A model generated the notes under the pieces. It ran no database searches. It was not told the DNA's origin and saw only the letters and a list, made by a program, of their open reading frames with translations. Of a DNA stretch of 64,000 nucleotides, positions 1 through 12,138 are shown piece by piece (positions within the stretch are counted from its first letter, which is position 1; every line of letters begins with the position of its first letter). This DNA is from Rusavskia elegans (lineage: Eukaryota; Ascomycota; Lecanoromycetes; Teloschistales; Teloschistaceae). The stretch spans positions 120,182-184,181 of the forward strand of contig SAUG01000123.1 in assembly GCA_011316305.1 (NCBI GenBank). Direction: 5' to 3'. The position numbers and the translations under genes are program-made.

Positions 1-557
1 TGGGAAGCGATCGTAGAATGCCATTAGCCAATGGAAAAAGTCTTTTGTAACTTCGGCATTGTTTGACGCAGCCTTACTGCCGCTGGAATAGCCCGTGCCC
101 GGTGGTTGATCGACATAGAGCACGTTCGCAAGCTTCGTCCAGGAGTAGGGGTTGGGGCTGGGCACAGGTGTTCGCTCTTGAAATTGTAACGGCCCATTCT
201 CGTATGTCAGTCCGGTCAAAGATGAACAGCCCGGGCCTCCATTCAGCCAAACTGTATCGATGTCAGGAAGGTTCGTGCAAGCTTGCGGTGTTTGGCTATA
301 CTAATGAAATTTTGCGATGCATTGTGGTTCTCGGCTTGAAACAGCCAGAAGAACAGTTGATCATCAGCGACGCCTGGGATTGGTATCTGTCCTGCCCAGC
401 TAGAGGTCACATGGAAGGAGACATCTGGAAGAGAATGAACGGCGAAGCGAGTGACGTTCGGGTCTAGGGTCGAGGAAAGAGGGTTAGGTGCTGCTCTTGC
501 GGATAATGCAAGCGCAAGGACCTGGGCAAGGCAAGCTAGAGATGAGAAGAGTGCCAT
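1..557 (-). CDS. Secreted serine carboxypeptidase (S10 family), 5' part, cut by window edge
   Basis: This gene encodes the N-terminal part of an S10 serine carboxypeptidase, which removes C-terminal residues from peptides in the secretory pathway or outside the cell. Exon 1 is 302-557 and starts with a signal peptide (about 20 residues, hydrophobic, ending SARAAPNP). A 50-nt GT-AG intron lies at 252-301. Exon 2 runs from 251 past base 1. Joining the exons restores the family motif [12 protein letters not shown]; the segment VLYVDQPPGTGYS follows. The catalytic Ser, Asp and His segments would lie beyond the left edge. The start at 557 is the only ATG before the signal peptide. Family assignment is firm; subtype cannot be given. 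Confidence 0.92.
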
Positions 558-2590
558 GATGGAAGAAGATCAGTAGATAAAGTGATAATTGGTCGACACA
601 GGGCGTAACAAAGGGTTGCGAGCAAGGAAGATCGGTGATGGTTGAAGTAAGCGTAGTGGTTGAACGTCGAATTGGCAGTCAATGATCGAATGAATTGAGC
701 CTTGACTTCTGGGGGATTGTAAAATTACTTACCAATCATTAATACCAACACATTATATCCGATCAAAGACCTTTGAGCTAGCCATGGAGATAATTTGGAG
801 ATGATCGGGGCTCCTGTGGGTAGCGAAGGCCAGGGGTCCCCTATATGTGATATATCCCAGTCTTCTTTGCAGTCCGAACTTGAAAGAGCTGTCTTGCAAA
901 GTGCACGGCAAAAAACAGTACGTGATGGGCTTTCCGCTTCCTCATTTGCGGAAGGGGCTGACTGACAAATGTGTAACATCAATACGGCCAGTAGCAATAG
1001 AAATTGCTGATAAAACACGCAACAAAATTTCCTCGGCAAGGCATTAAGACGTGTAAATATTGACCGGCTGTATCCGTAGGGATACGGTCTATTTCCCAAA
1101 GCTATGTATCATTTAGGAATTGAAAAGGATACACTAGGGGTCTTGCATGTAACGGGAGTCGATGCCATTCCAACGGCCTTGACCTATCGTGAAGTTTAAG
1201 ACATCAGATACGGGTAAGAAAAGGAGACGGTTCGCTGCTGATTGGGTTGGCTGCAAGGGACGACTCGCTTCATTTCACAGGATGAATAGGTGAAGAGAAT
1301 TTCCACCTTTGGGTGGATACATCACCAAACTGGTCTGCTGCTGGCCACTGTAGTTGGGTTCTGGGAAACCAGCCCAGATATACGGTTGGCTGCATCTACT
1401 CCCGTCTGAGAATATGTGGGTATTGGTGTTCCGGTTTGAGTGGGTGGTACATGGGCTCTTCAAGCTGGCGAAAGCAATCTTGGGTATGGACAGGCCGGCT
1501 ATCTCAGGCTAGATAATAGATACATACCGTTACCACGATATGCTGGGTAGGTCATATCGAGGTGACGATTTACTGCAGGCTGATACCTCGGTGCGGATCA
1601 AAGCGAGCTCCCGTTTCCGTTCCCGTTCCCGTACCCAGAGGTTGAAAAGGCAGAGTTTCTGGTCGCTGCATCACTTTGCTTCTCTGATGCAGCATCGATC
1701 GGAGGATACTTTTGAACGACTGCTGCAGCCTCGGCCCGTGTCATACACCGTGGTCGTCTTCACGGCCGTGACTTTCGTACGCGATGGATGTTCCTGGTCT
1801 ATTGCGCCAGGTTGAAAGAGCTGGCTGAATGCCTCACTTTGGATGCAGGTACGGGTCAGGGGATTTAGGAAGAAGAGTAACTTAGAGTAGTGAGGCGAAC
1901 GCCATCTACCAAAGTGGTTCAGCAGCTGCCGGACCGATGCCGCGGTGTTCCGTGTTCGGACGAAAGCGGACAAGGCGTCGGCAAGCTAAAAAGGAGGCAA
2001 ACAAAAGAAATGCCAACGACACGGAAACTCCGGCTTCTTGAAAGAACACACACACCCTTGCATGCCATCTTACATGCTTGAGTTGGATGGATGCTCCGCC
2101 TCATTCCCTGACGGCGGTGGCTGTAGACATTCTCAAGCTTCCGAGGACCATCTGTCGGGTCCCCCGACTGTAGACATGCTCCGACTCTGTCCTGCCCTTT
2201 AGATAACTCCTCCCCATCTCCTCATCACCACTACTCCCGTCTCAGATTGAATTTGCTTGTTGTCTGGCGACGGAGTTGGGCGTTCCTTCCCAACCAGCTG
2301 CCGTTTTCAACCCTTCTTTTGTGATGAATTCTTTGATCAATCAGCTTGTCCATCATTTGTTCAACAGTCCATGTAGCAGCCGTCATCGCCAGATCCCGTT
2401 CCCTTACCTATGAATTTCGAGTGTCGTCCTTGACAAAGATGGTCCTGTACTGTTTGTGGGTTGGAGTTTGTCAGACGTGTTGTCCGTGTAACCTGCAAAT
2501 ATCCTCACCGCCCATGCTTATTTGAGTCAACGTCAACCTTTTCAACTTCCGCTACTACACGCCCCGCACTTCCCTGTTCAGTACCAGAAA
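558..2590. other. Intergenic region, no supported gene
   Basis: This stretch is the shared upstream region of the carboxypeptidase (leftward) and the SOK1-like gene (rightward). It holds several short open frames on both strands, none with a recognisable motif or a convincing splice partner. The least implausible is 725-1099 on the minus strand (124 codons), with an internal hydrophobic run FLLLLAVLMLHICQSAP that resembles a signal peptide but is preceded by about 30 polar residues. I would not call it a gene without transcript support. Confidence 0.5.
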
Positions 2591-4717
2591 ATGAAGAGCC
2601 GGAGAACTGCCTCCACTGATTTTTCGCCCCAGCCGAGCTCGGATTATGCCAGTAGTTCCTCACGCCGGAAAACACACGATGATCTTGTAGTAACTTCAAA
2701 AACACGCCCCGCGGCCAGCATAGTTGAGAGTGGCTATACCATCGCAACTACCACCTCCTCTGCGCCGGCACGACTACAAAGCGCCAGAGACAATGCAAGA
2801 CACTCGCTGTTACCGACAACACCAACTCGGAGAGTCTCACCCACTAGCCCACTGCGACGACGACACCAGACCCATCCCCAAAGAATAAATACACCAGAGG
2901 CGCATCATGCATTAGCCATTCCTCACAGACCTCGTACCTCAGAAGGAGCAGATCGAGATTGTCTCGAAACAGCAAGTCTGGAGCCACCCATCACCAAAGA
3001 ATCTCTCAGCGAGCTCGACCTGAACAGGATCGTCAACGACAATCGCTTGAGACACGACATCAATTTTGAGCATGAGATCATCTTTCGGCCAAACACCCAT
3101 GCAAGGCAGGGTGCCCAAAAAAAGCGTGAGGATGATGCCTATTTCGAAGCTTTGGCCATTGAGTTTGACCACTATATCAAACGTCAGAAGCCTCCATTGC
3201 CACCATCCTCTCGACCAGACCACAAACGATCGGCTACTTTGCCTTCTACACCATCATCGCACAAGTTTCCTCGACGGGTGCCACCCGTGATCATTGCTAT
3301 TCGCGAGGTTATCCAAACGCTAGTCCCGACAGCCAAATGGCAGACGGTCGATGATCACTTCGATCTGGATCTAAAAATGCAGGAGCTTGAACACGGCATC
3401 TTCAACATAGCAGGTCTCTTCGAGTGGACCGGGCAGCTTCTGTTGTGTTCCTGCTCGCCCATGCGAGATGATATGGTGACAGCCATGGTTGCAAAGTCAC
3501 AGCAGGCGGTTGCTAGTCAAAACGCGCACCAGCTCGTCGACAGCATAAGAGATCTGTTTGGCGTGTTGGAGACGATGAAACTGGTGTGTCTACACTTGCA
3601 GCTGGTCCATGACATAGCCTTGTAGCTGACAGATTTACAGGACGTTGCAAATCATCAAATACGGTACCTCCGGCTCTATCTACTCGAAGAAAGCGTGCAA
3701 TTCGAACAAAACCAGATTTTAGACCGGATCGCTGCTGGCTGGTCAATCTTTCACGAGCGCCGCTGGTTCGAGAGAACTTATTCACGTCCTGAATCGCAAG
3801 ACCGGTTTCTGATGTTCAAGGAGAAAGTCGTTGAGAAAATAGTAACGCCCATGGCTACATTCCCATTGACTCTGGCACCTGATCATGAGCGGTTGAAACA
3901 TTTGCAACATGATTTTCGGCTATGTCATTATCACCTCGCATGTGGTCATGCATTTCGCCATGCACTCAACATGCTTGGATTTACTGGAGCCCTGCCAACG
4001 TTGCCCTACACCGAATGCATGAAGCACATAGGTGCTATCATTGGCGCACAAGGATCAGACTTTGACTTCGGAGCACACCCGGATGTAGTCTTGGAGATTG
4101 TTAGGAAGGCTTTTAAGGTCTGCAACATCAAAATATTACCTGACAAGGGTACCCTTGACTCTGCCGGATGGTATCTGGGGGCAGCATTGAATCGGCAAAC
4201 GGCTCTTTACAGCGAGATCGAAGGCACCCTCTGGGATGAATTATCAACGCTGGTGCACCTAGAAGTGGAAGTAATCTTCGACATGAATCCACTACAAATC
4301 CTGAACCGTTATGACCCGGGTCCACCTGGATCATCGATGAAGAACCGCCGTGGTGGAGACTTGAGCTTGCAGAGTATCTCTAAGCGAGCCGCCCACATCA
4401 TGGTTCTACACTGGAGAGTGTGGGCGCCCATATTCTACAACCAACCCGAACCTGAATCATCCCTGACGCCGACGATGCGAAATCAGAGACCCACCACAGA
4501 AGCAGAGGAGATGGCGGAACGAAGACAGACCCGTGTCTCCCTTTCCTCCGTCACCTCATCTCAGCCTGTCCTTGCGCGAGGCAGACACCGGACGCACACT
4601 GCCAGTCTGAGTCGAGGGAGTACCCGATCTGAAATGCCAATTTATACCCCTACTTCCAGCGATACGGAGAGTATAGCGAGTGAAAAGCCAGGTAGGTCGA
4701 ATGCACCTTCGGCTTGA
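2591..4717 (+). CDS. sok1: SOK1-like protein, T-complex protein 11 (TCP11) family
   Basis: The predicted 689-residue protein belongs to the TCP11 family. The yeast member Sok1 suppresses loss of cAMP-dependent kinase, so a role in cAMP/PKA signalling is inferred from the family. Exon 1 is 2591-3583, intron 3584-3640 (57 nt), exon 2 3641-4717. The N-terminal 130 residues are basic, Ser/Thr/Pro-rich and low in complexity. The conserved domain begins near residue 139 (SELDLNRIVNDNRLRHDINF) and continues across the splice (MKL then DVANHQIRYLRLYLLEES). The C-terminal 110 residues are again Ser/Thr-rich and probably disordered. The ATG at 2591 is the first in frame; the open frame extends upstream without an ATG. 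The match to the fungal family is clear; the function is inferred. Confidence 0.9.
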
Positions 4718-5191
4718 ACGTGAGCTGAAAGGTTGGAGGAGGGGAGAGGAGGGGGGATGAAAGGGGAAACTGGCATTCGGTGATTTTCCATTCGTGCATC
4801 TTATGCTAAGCGTTCTAGAGAGGGAAAGAGAGCGGGACGTAAGTATGCGTTTGCATTGTACATATCTTCTAGAAAGTAGTAATCGATGGCTCTGACTTTT
4901 CCATATCCCCAAGTAGCATGGGGACAATCAAGGGGTAGGTCAGCGAGGTGATGGCGATTACCTTATTGGGGTAGAAAGCTTGGCGAATAAGCTTGGCAAA
5001 CATGATGTCATCCAGTTGAGTTGCGGAATAATATAAACAAACTCCACTACTCTTTGAATCTGTCGCTGCACGTCAAACAATTGTGACGAGCCTACAACAG
5101 ATGGCAATCTTGCACATTCAACCAAACGAGCTCTAACGCCGGTAATAACCCACTGTCCCTACCATAGAGATCGAGCAACAAGCAAGCGGTC
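4718..5191. other. Intergenic spacer between SOK1-like and SWIM/RING genes
   Basis: This is the 3' region of the SOK1-like gene and the upstream region of the SWIM/RING gene. No RNA gene or repeat was seen. Confidence 0.5.
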
Positions 5192-6546
5192 ATGGGGATC
5201 CAACCACAAGAAGCGCCCATTAGCGAAACGGCCGCCGAAGCCTCTCTATACACACGTACGAGGTCGAAATTGAAATCGAAATCGACAACAACGCCGCTGG
5301 ATCAAAGCCCGTCGAAGACAAAGCATTGGGAGCAGCTCGATGAAGATCTTTCCATCTCTTCTCCAGCTCTGAAATCCGCCTCTGGAAAACGGAAAAAATC
5401 TTTGGCTGCGGAGGGGGGAGGCGGAATGCAAGCTGAGGATGCAACACCGCAAGGTAATGCTAAGAAGCGGAAGCTGGCTTCTCCAAAGAAAAAGGACGAG
5501 GAGAAACGACTCCGTCATTTCAGGAGCCGCGCGCCTGGCACGTATTTGCAGCGGTTGGAGCGAGCTCGGTCTCAAAGGTAGGATCCTCTCCTTGCAATTC
5601 CCCAAGCTGGCAGGTCCGTTGTGTTAAAAAATCAATCGCAATATCTATCCATGGTGTTACATGGCTCTTACTACATTTAACGTACGCTTCCATTCAACCC
5701 AGAGTGGTGTCTGAGCAATCGAGAAAACGATATCCTCCATCGAGGTATCGGCTGTTAAGACGCCTCTCATTGTGATTGAAACATGACATGACAACCATTG
5801 ATCTCTCTCCTAGCAACCACATGCTGACATCACAAAACAGGATGTTCGTCATCAACCGCACCCGTGACACTGACAATCCCTTGACCCCCACCGAAACAAT
5901 CTCCATGGCTGGCACAACTGGAAACATCTACGACATCACAATCACCCACATTCCCCACTGCACCTGCCCGGACAACCGCAAAGGCAACCAATGCAAACAC
6001 ATTGTCTACGTCCTGCACAACGTCCTCAAAGCCCCCGAGCACCTGCAATACCAACTCGCATTCCTAACCTCCGAACTCCACCTCATCTTCGACCAAGCGC
6101 CTCTCCCTCCTACTACCTCTTCCGATCCCAATGCACCCAGCCACAACAAAAATGACAACGATACAGCATCCTCCAACCGCAAAGAAATAACCGGCGACTG
6201 CCCAATCTGCTTCATGGAATTCTCACCCCCCACCGAAGAAATCATCTACTGCAAAGCCGCCTGTGGCAACAACATCCACAAAGATTGTTTCGACCAATGG
6301 GCTCGCGCTCAAGCCTCCTCCGTAGTCAAGTGCGTATACTGCCGCACCCCGTGGCAGAAAGACGTCGGCGATTATGCAACCCTGGCGAAAGGGGGAAGGA
6401 AGGGAGAGGAAGGGTACGTGAATATTGGGGAGGAGTTGGGCTTGAGTGGTGTGAGGGATATGAGTTCTTATCATCCGTTTTGGGTTAGGAGGCAGATGGG
6501 GAGGGGAGGAGGGGGGTGGGAGGGTGATTATGATTATGATGATTGA
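5192..6546 (+). CDS. SWIM-type and RING-type zinc finger protein
   Basis: The 363-residue protein combines a SWIM zinc finger with a C-terminal RING, as in ZSWIM2-like proteins, so a ubiquitin-ligase role is likely. Exon 1 is 5192-5577, exon 2 5841-6546. The 263-nt intron is long for this window; joining AG to G restores RSQRMFVI. Residues 1-128 are basic with KKRK-type clusters that could act as nuclear signals. The SWIM motif is C169-x-C171...C180-x-H182 (CTCPDNRKGNQCKH). The RING spans about residues 249-300, with CPIC, a central Cys/His stretch (CKAACGNNIHKDCF) and CVYC. The tail is Gly-rich and ends in Asp/Tyr repeats. It is the last gene before the AT-rich block, whose repeats begin about 480 bp downstream. 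Confidence 0.88.
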
Positions 6547-7029
6547 GAATTGAGAATTGATGATTGAGAGATTGAATTAAATGGTATCAGGGGGAAGGTA
6601 CTGGGTGTATATGTGTATGCATCCTGCCTCTTCAGCTGCTGGCGAAAACAAGTGCTGTTCGCCATGGCTGAAGAGGCAACGGCTGGTACTGTAGAAAGGG
6701 AACTCGTCAATGACTGACGGAAAACTATCTGCTCCATTGCTCTTTATTGCAGTCATCTCCGCTAATACCCATTGAGCATATATAACTACTAAGCGCGTTG
6801 TATTGATAATTGATCTCAATGAGAGGAATATAACAATCGACACCTCGGTTTTGGATCACGATATTGCGATTTCCTATTTTTTGATACGCAGCTGCTGTTG
6901 TGGGTATAGCTGTATTATGGATACTAAGAGATAGAGGGCGATATGGAACGGTAAAGTACTCGGTTTTTGGGATATATTTGGTTACTTGATTGCTATATTG
7001 ACTACCGTGAAGATTTTTGAATATTAAAT
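6547..7029. other. Transition from unique sequence to AT-rich satellite
   Basis: This is the 3' flank of the SWIM/RING gene. Composition changes over about 400 bp from ordinary to AT-rich, and the first recognisable satellite phrase (GAATATAGTTTAT) appears near 7035. No coding potential was seen. Confidence 0.6.
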
Positions 7030-8787
7030 AACAAGAATATAGTTTATATTAGTTTAATAATATTAATCTAAAATTTCGATAGTTTCAAAATTTTATATTC
7101 ATTAATTTACTATTATTTATTTTATTTTTAGATAATTTCAATTCTAATATTTTTAGTCAATAGAAAAATCGTAATAATTAAAATAAAGTTTTTATTAATT
7201 TAGTATTAAATTTTAAAATTTTGATAGTTTCGAAATTATATATTTACCAATCTAGATTCATAAAGTATTCTATTAATAACTAAATTAATTTTGAATTTTT
7301 TAAAATAATAGAAAATTCGAAATATTCGAATACAGTTTATTTTTACTTATTATTTAGAATTTAAAATCTCGTTAACTTCGAAATTCAATATTCTTTGATC
7401 TAGATCTATTATCTATTCTATTAATTTATTTAACTAAATTTTATAATTCGAAAATTTTAGAATTTATTATTTCTATAATTTCGAAATTTTATATTTATAT
7501 TCCTCGATCTATTAGAAGTTTTATTATTAGTTAAATCACTTTTCTTTTTTTTTATAAAAAGATATCGAATTATATATAAATAGAATATAATTTATATTAA
7601 ATTATTATTTAGATTTTAGAATTTCTCTACGTTCGAGATTTAATATTTATCAAATTATATCTATATATATCAATATTAATCAATCGACAAATTTCTATTC
7701 GATTTTTATATTAAAAAAATCGATATATTCGAATCTAGCTTATTTTAATCTATTTTTTAAAAATTTAAAATTTCGATACTATCGAGATTTTATATTATCT
7801 AAATAATATCGTTAAGATTTAATATTAGTGAATCTATTAATTTCGTTTTAATTTTAATAGTAGAAAATTCGATATTTTCGAATATATTTTATTTTAGATT
7901 AATAATTAGAATTTAAAATCTCGATGTCTTCGAGATTTTATAATTTCTAATCTAGATCTATTAAATACTCCATTAATTTATATAATTAACCTTTATAATT
8001 TTAGAATAATCGAAAAATTATAAAAGTTAAAATATCGTTTATATTAGTTTAAAAGTTAAAATATAGAATTTCAGTAGTTTCGAAATTTTATATTTTCTAA
8101 TCTAAATCTATTAAATATTCTACTATTATAAATAACTAAACTCTTTCATTTATAATAATCGAAAAACTATTAAATCTAGAATATAGTTTATTTCAATTTA
8201 AAAAATAGAATATAGAATCTCGCTATTAGCGCGGTTCTAGATTTACTAAACTAGATCTATCTAATTTTCCGTTAAAAAATCTATTAATTTCTATTCGATT
8301 TCAATCGTAGAAATTCGATATAATCGAATATAATTTATTTAGTCCAATATTTAGTTTTTAGAATTTCGATACCAGCGAGATTCGAAATTTACTAAATAAA
8401 ATCTATAAAGTTCTATATTAATTAATCTATTAATTTTATTTTTGTTTTAATACCAGTAAATTCGTAAAGATACGAATTTAGATTATTTCAATTTAGTAAC
8501 TAGAATCTAGAAATTCGATATCTTCGAGATTCTAAATTAATTATATTGAATCGATAATATATAGTATTAATAAAACTACTAAATTCGATTTAATTTTAAT
8601 AGTAGAAAATTCGATATATCCGAATATAGCTTATTTTAATTTAATAAATTAAATCCATAATTTCGATATTTTTAAAACTCTATATTTACTAGATTAGACC
8701 TATTGAAATCTCTATTAATAATTTTACTAATTTCGATACGGTTCTAATAGTAAATAATTCGAAATAATTCGAAAATAGCTTATTTTA

Positions 8788-9197
8788 TATTACGTCCGCG
8801 ACTCCACAGAGGTTCTATAGAGGGATTGGTTAAATAAACGAGCCTAATTATCTATAGCCGCCTATAGCCGATATAGCCGCTCCTTTTAATAGGATTTTTA
8901 GTAGATAGCTATCCGTCGGTCTTTACGGCTACTTTTACTATATATATTACTTATTATTTCTATAAATAGTTTCTTTCGTTAGTCGTTAATATAATTATTA
9001 AATACGTTTCTACTATTCTCTTCTTAATTATTTTATAATAAAGATACCTTATAATATCGTAACCGTACTTCTACAGGTATATAGGATTAGTTATAATAAT
9101 CTATACTAGGATTTCTTTACTATTTAGTAGTTCGGACTATATCTATAGCTATAGCTAGGCTCGAATATAACGCCTTCTAATATATAGAGACGTTATA
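8788..9197. repeat. Left LTR of element 8788-12138
   Basis: This is the 410-bp direct repeat paired with 11729-12138, with the same termini and a long shared core beginning GTTAAATAAACGAGCC. The two LTRs differ mainly by C/T and G/A changes, as expected after RIP. Confidence 0.92.
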
Positions 9198-11728
9198 TTT
9201 TAATAATTTACTATATTAATCTCGTTATCCCGACCTATAGATCGAAGCGATACTATTAAAGTAGTAATATTAAATATTTATAAAGGAGATAAAAGATCCT
9301 TAAAGCTATAGATTATTTAAATAAATATCTACTTTATATTATATATAAACCAGTTTCCGAATAAAATAGTTAAAATTTTATTTATAATATTATATCTAGG
9401 AAGGACTATCCTTAATTAGATATAGCTTCGAATAGAAGATTATCTCGATAATCTAGAAAGATAGAAAAAAGATAAAATATTATAGATTTTCTATACCTTC
9501 GGTAATTTTATTATAGCTATAAAAGAAGCCTTTAGAGATAATAATAAGGATAGAGTAATAGGAAGGAAACTAATAGTTTTAAAGTAGTAGAAATCGGTAG
9601 CTATTTATACTATTTAATTTAGAATATTAGTTTATAAAATAGATTAGGAAGATTTAGCTCTAAAAGTCTACTTCTATAAAAGATTCTAGACGAAAGTTAA
9701 AGAAGCTATAGCTATAATCGAAAAACTAGATTCGTTAATAGATTTTATTAAACTTATAATAAGGATCGACGCTAGGTAATATAAAATATATTTAGATAAA
9801 TAGGCGCTTAGTAAGATAGGACCTATTAAAAGAAAGTCTAGAAGAAACCCGATAGAATTTAATACTACTAAAACTAGAGGATCGAAAACTAAAGTTTATT
9901 ATTTATACGGAAAAATAGAATACTTTAAAAAAAATTACCTAACTAAAAAGGTAACCGAAATAACTAAATATTTTTTTAAAATAATAGAGGAATTACTCTA
10001 TAAATATATAGTAAAGAGCTAGTTAGCCTGCTATAATAATACTTACCCTATCTATCTATCGGATAAAACGGGGATAGGATATTACTCTAGAAAACTAAAG
10101 AAGATATAGGAAGTAAAGCCGATAATCGATTTTAAATTATATAAAACTAAAAAACCCTTTATAGTAGTATTTAAAGTTAAAATCGGAGGTTAATAAATAA
10201 TAGTCTTTATAAATAGGGAAAAAGATAATAAAGTTATAAAAGGATTCTACGATATAATTAAAGGATATCTCTATAGATAAATAACTAAAGATAAAAAAAT
10301 CCTCGACGTCGAAATTAAAATAAAAAATAGGTTAATTAAAATAATAAGCTTTACTATTATCGAAAGTTAGAGGAATTATATTATTTTAGGAAATAAATAA
10401 AAAGAATCGATTTTAGAAAAATCTATAGAAAAAAGTACTATAAATAAAAAAATAGAACTATAGATAATATATTTACTAGCTTATAAAAACCTCTTATATA
10501 AGGAAATAAACGATATTTTAGTAATAAATTACGATAATATTATCGAATTAAATAAAAGTTTTAAAAAAGATAGAAAAGTTTAGAATATAAAGATTTAGAA
10601 AAAATATTACTATTTCCTCTAATAGTTTACTAAAAAATATAATAAAAATAGAAAAATAATTTAATAGCTTTAGATAAACTATATATAGAAAGTATATTAA
10701 AGTATAGTTAAAACTATAGATAAAATCGAATACTATAAACTAAATTAAATAGACCGGAATAAAAAAATACCGGATCCGGTATTTAGTATATAATCTAGAA
10801 ATAAAAAGTTCGATTAGTATCCGTCCTTATTATTATAGGATAAAATAGTTACTAAAAAATAGGATTTAGTAGAACTATTAGAAAAACCGGAAGTAATTTA
10901 TAATATAGATATATAAATCTTATAAAAGTAAAAGTAAAGAAATTTTTAACTAAACCTTTTTTAGATACCTACGTTTTCTATAGGTTAAAAGAAGTTAAAA
11001 TTTCTTAAAAATTAATCTAAATTATCCGAATTAAAACCAGGTACTAATTTAATAGAAGTCTTTTATACAGCTAGTATAAAACTAATAGAAGAATAAAATA
11101 TAACCGGATTATTAAATTTATTAAAACGAGATAAAACGTATTACTTCTAAATAATAAGATTACTTTTATATTTATCTAAAGCGCGATAATAAGTAATAAA
11201 ACGCTTTTATTTACTAAAGAGCCGGCGGAGATCCGATTTCTAGGCTAAATATTTATTATAAATTTCCTTTTTAGAATTAAAAAAGGATTCGATATAACGA
11301 CGAATCTCGGAATATTTATTAAAAATACTAGTAATATTAGAACGGAGTTTATTTTTTTTATTTTTAAAACGCTTCCCTATAAAGATTAGTAAAATAAAAG
11401 AAAAAAAAAAATAAATAAATAGATAGTATTAGATATTAGAAGATCGTATAATTTCTAAACCCGAATATATTTACTATAAATATTACTATTAACTTTAACT
11501 TTATACTCTTTTAAAAGATTACAGGTATATAGAAAATAAGGAAAAGATATTATAACTTCTTTTAACTAAATATAACGAAAGGACTTTAACCGGTTTTCTT
11601 ACCGAGAATATATTATAAAGATATCGAGAAAATAAAATAGAAAAAAAAAAAGAAAAAGAAGGAAAATACTCTTTTTATACCCTATAAAAAGATTATACGC
11701 TAGATAAAAAGCGATATAGGGAGGGCCG

Positions 11729-12138
11729 TATTACGTCCGCGATTCTATAGAGGTTCTATAAAAGAATTAGTTAAATAAACGAGCCTAATTATCTATAGCC
11801 GCCTATAGCCGATATAGCCGTTCTTCCTAATAGGACTTTTAATAGACGGCTATCCGTCGGCTTTTATAGCTACTTTTACTATATATATTACTTATTACTT
11901 CTATAGATAGTTTCTCTCGTTAGTCGTTAATATAATTATTAAATATATCTCTACTATTCTCTTCTTAATTACCTTATAATAAAGATACCTCGTAATATTA
12001 TAACCGTACCTCTATAGGTATATAGGATTAGTTATAATAATCTATACTAGAACTCCTTTACTATTTAGTAGCTCGGACTACGTCCACGGCTATAGCTAGG
12101 CTCGAGCGCAACGCCTTTTAATATACAGGGACGTTATA
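11729..12138. repeat. Right LTR of element 8788-12138
   Basis: This 410-bp copy of the left LTR is preceded by a polypurine tract and followed by the target duplicate TTTTA. Confidence 0.92.

Larger units (their letters stand above)
8788..12138. mobile_element. RIP-decayed LTR retrotransposon, 410-bp LTRs, TSD TTTTA
   Basis: Two direct copies of a 410-bp sequence bound the element (8788-9197 and 11729-12138). Each starts TATTACGTCCGCG and ends GACGTTATA, consistent with TG...CA ends changed by C-to-T mutation. The 5-bp sequence TTTTA flanks both outer ends (8783-8787 and 12139-12143), the expected target duplication. A purine-rich tract (ATAGGGAGGG) sits just before the right LTR. The internal region is only about 2.5 kb and full of stops. 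At 9897-9938 it keeps the spacing of a gag-type CCHC zinc knuckle in which the Cys and His codons have become Tyr codons. The superfamily cannot be fixed; a gag-bearing, internally deleted or short element is most likely. Confidence 0.9.

Noticed and set aside
725..1099. Minus-strand 124-codon frame with a hydrophobic run, possible small secreted protein
   Set aside because: The hydrophobic run is internal, not at the N-terminus; no motif, splice partner or cysteine pattern supports it.
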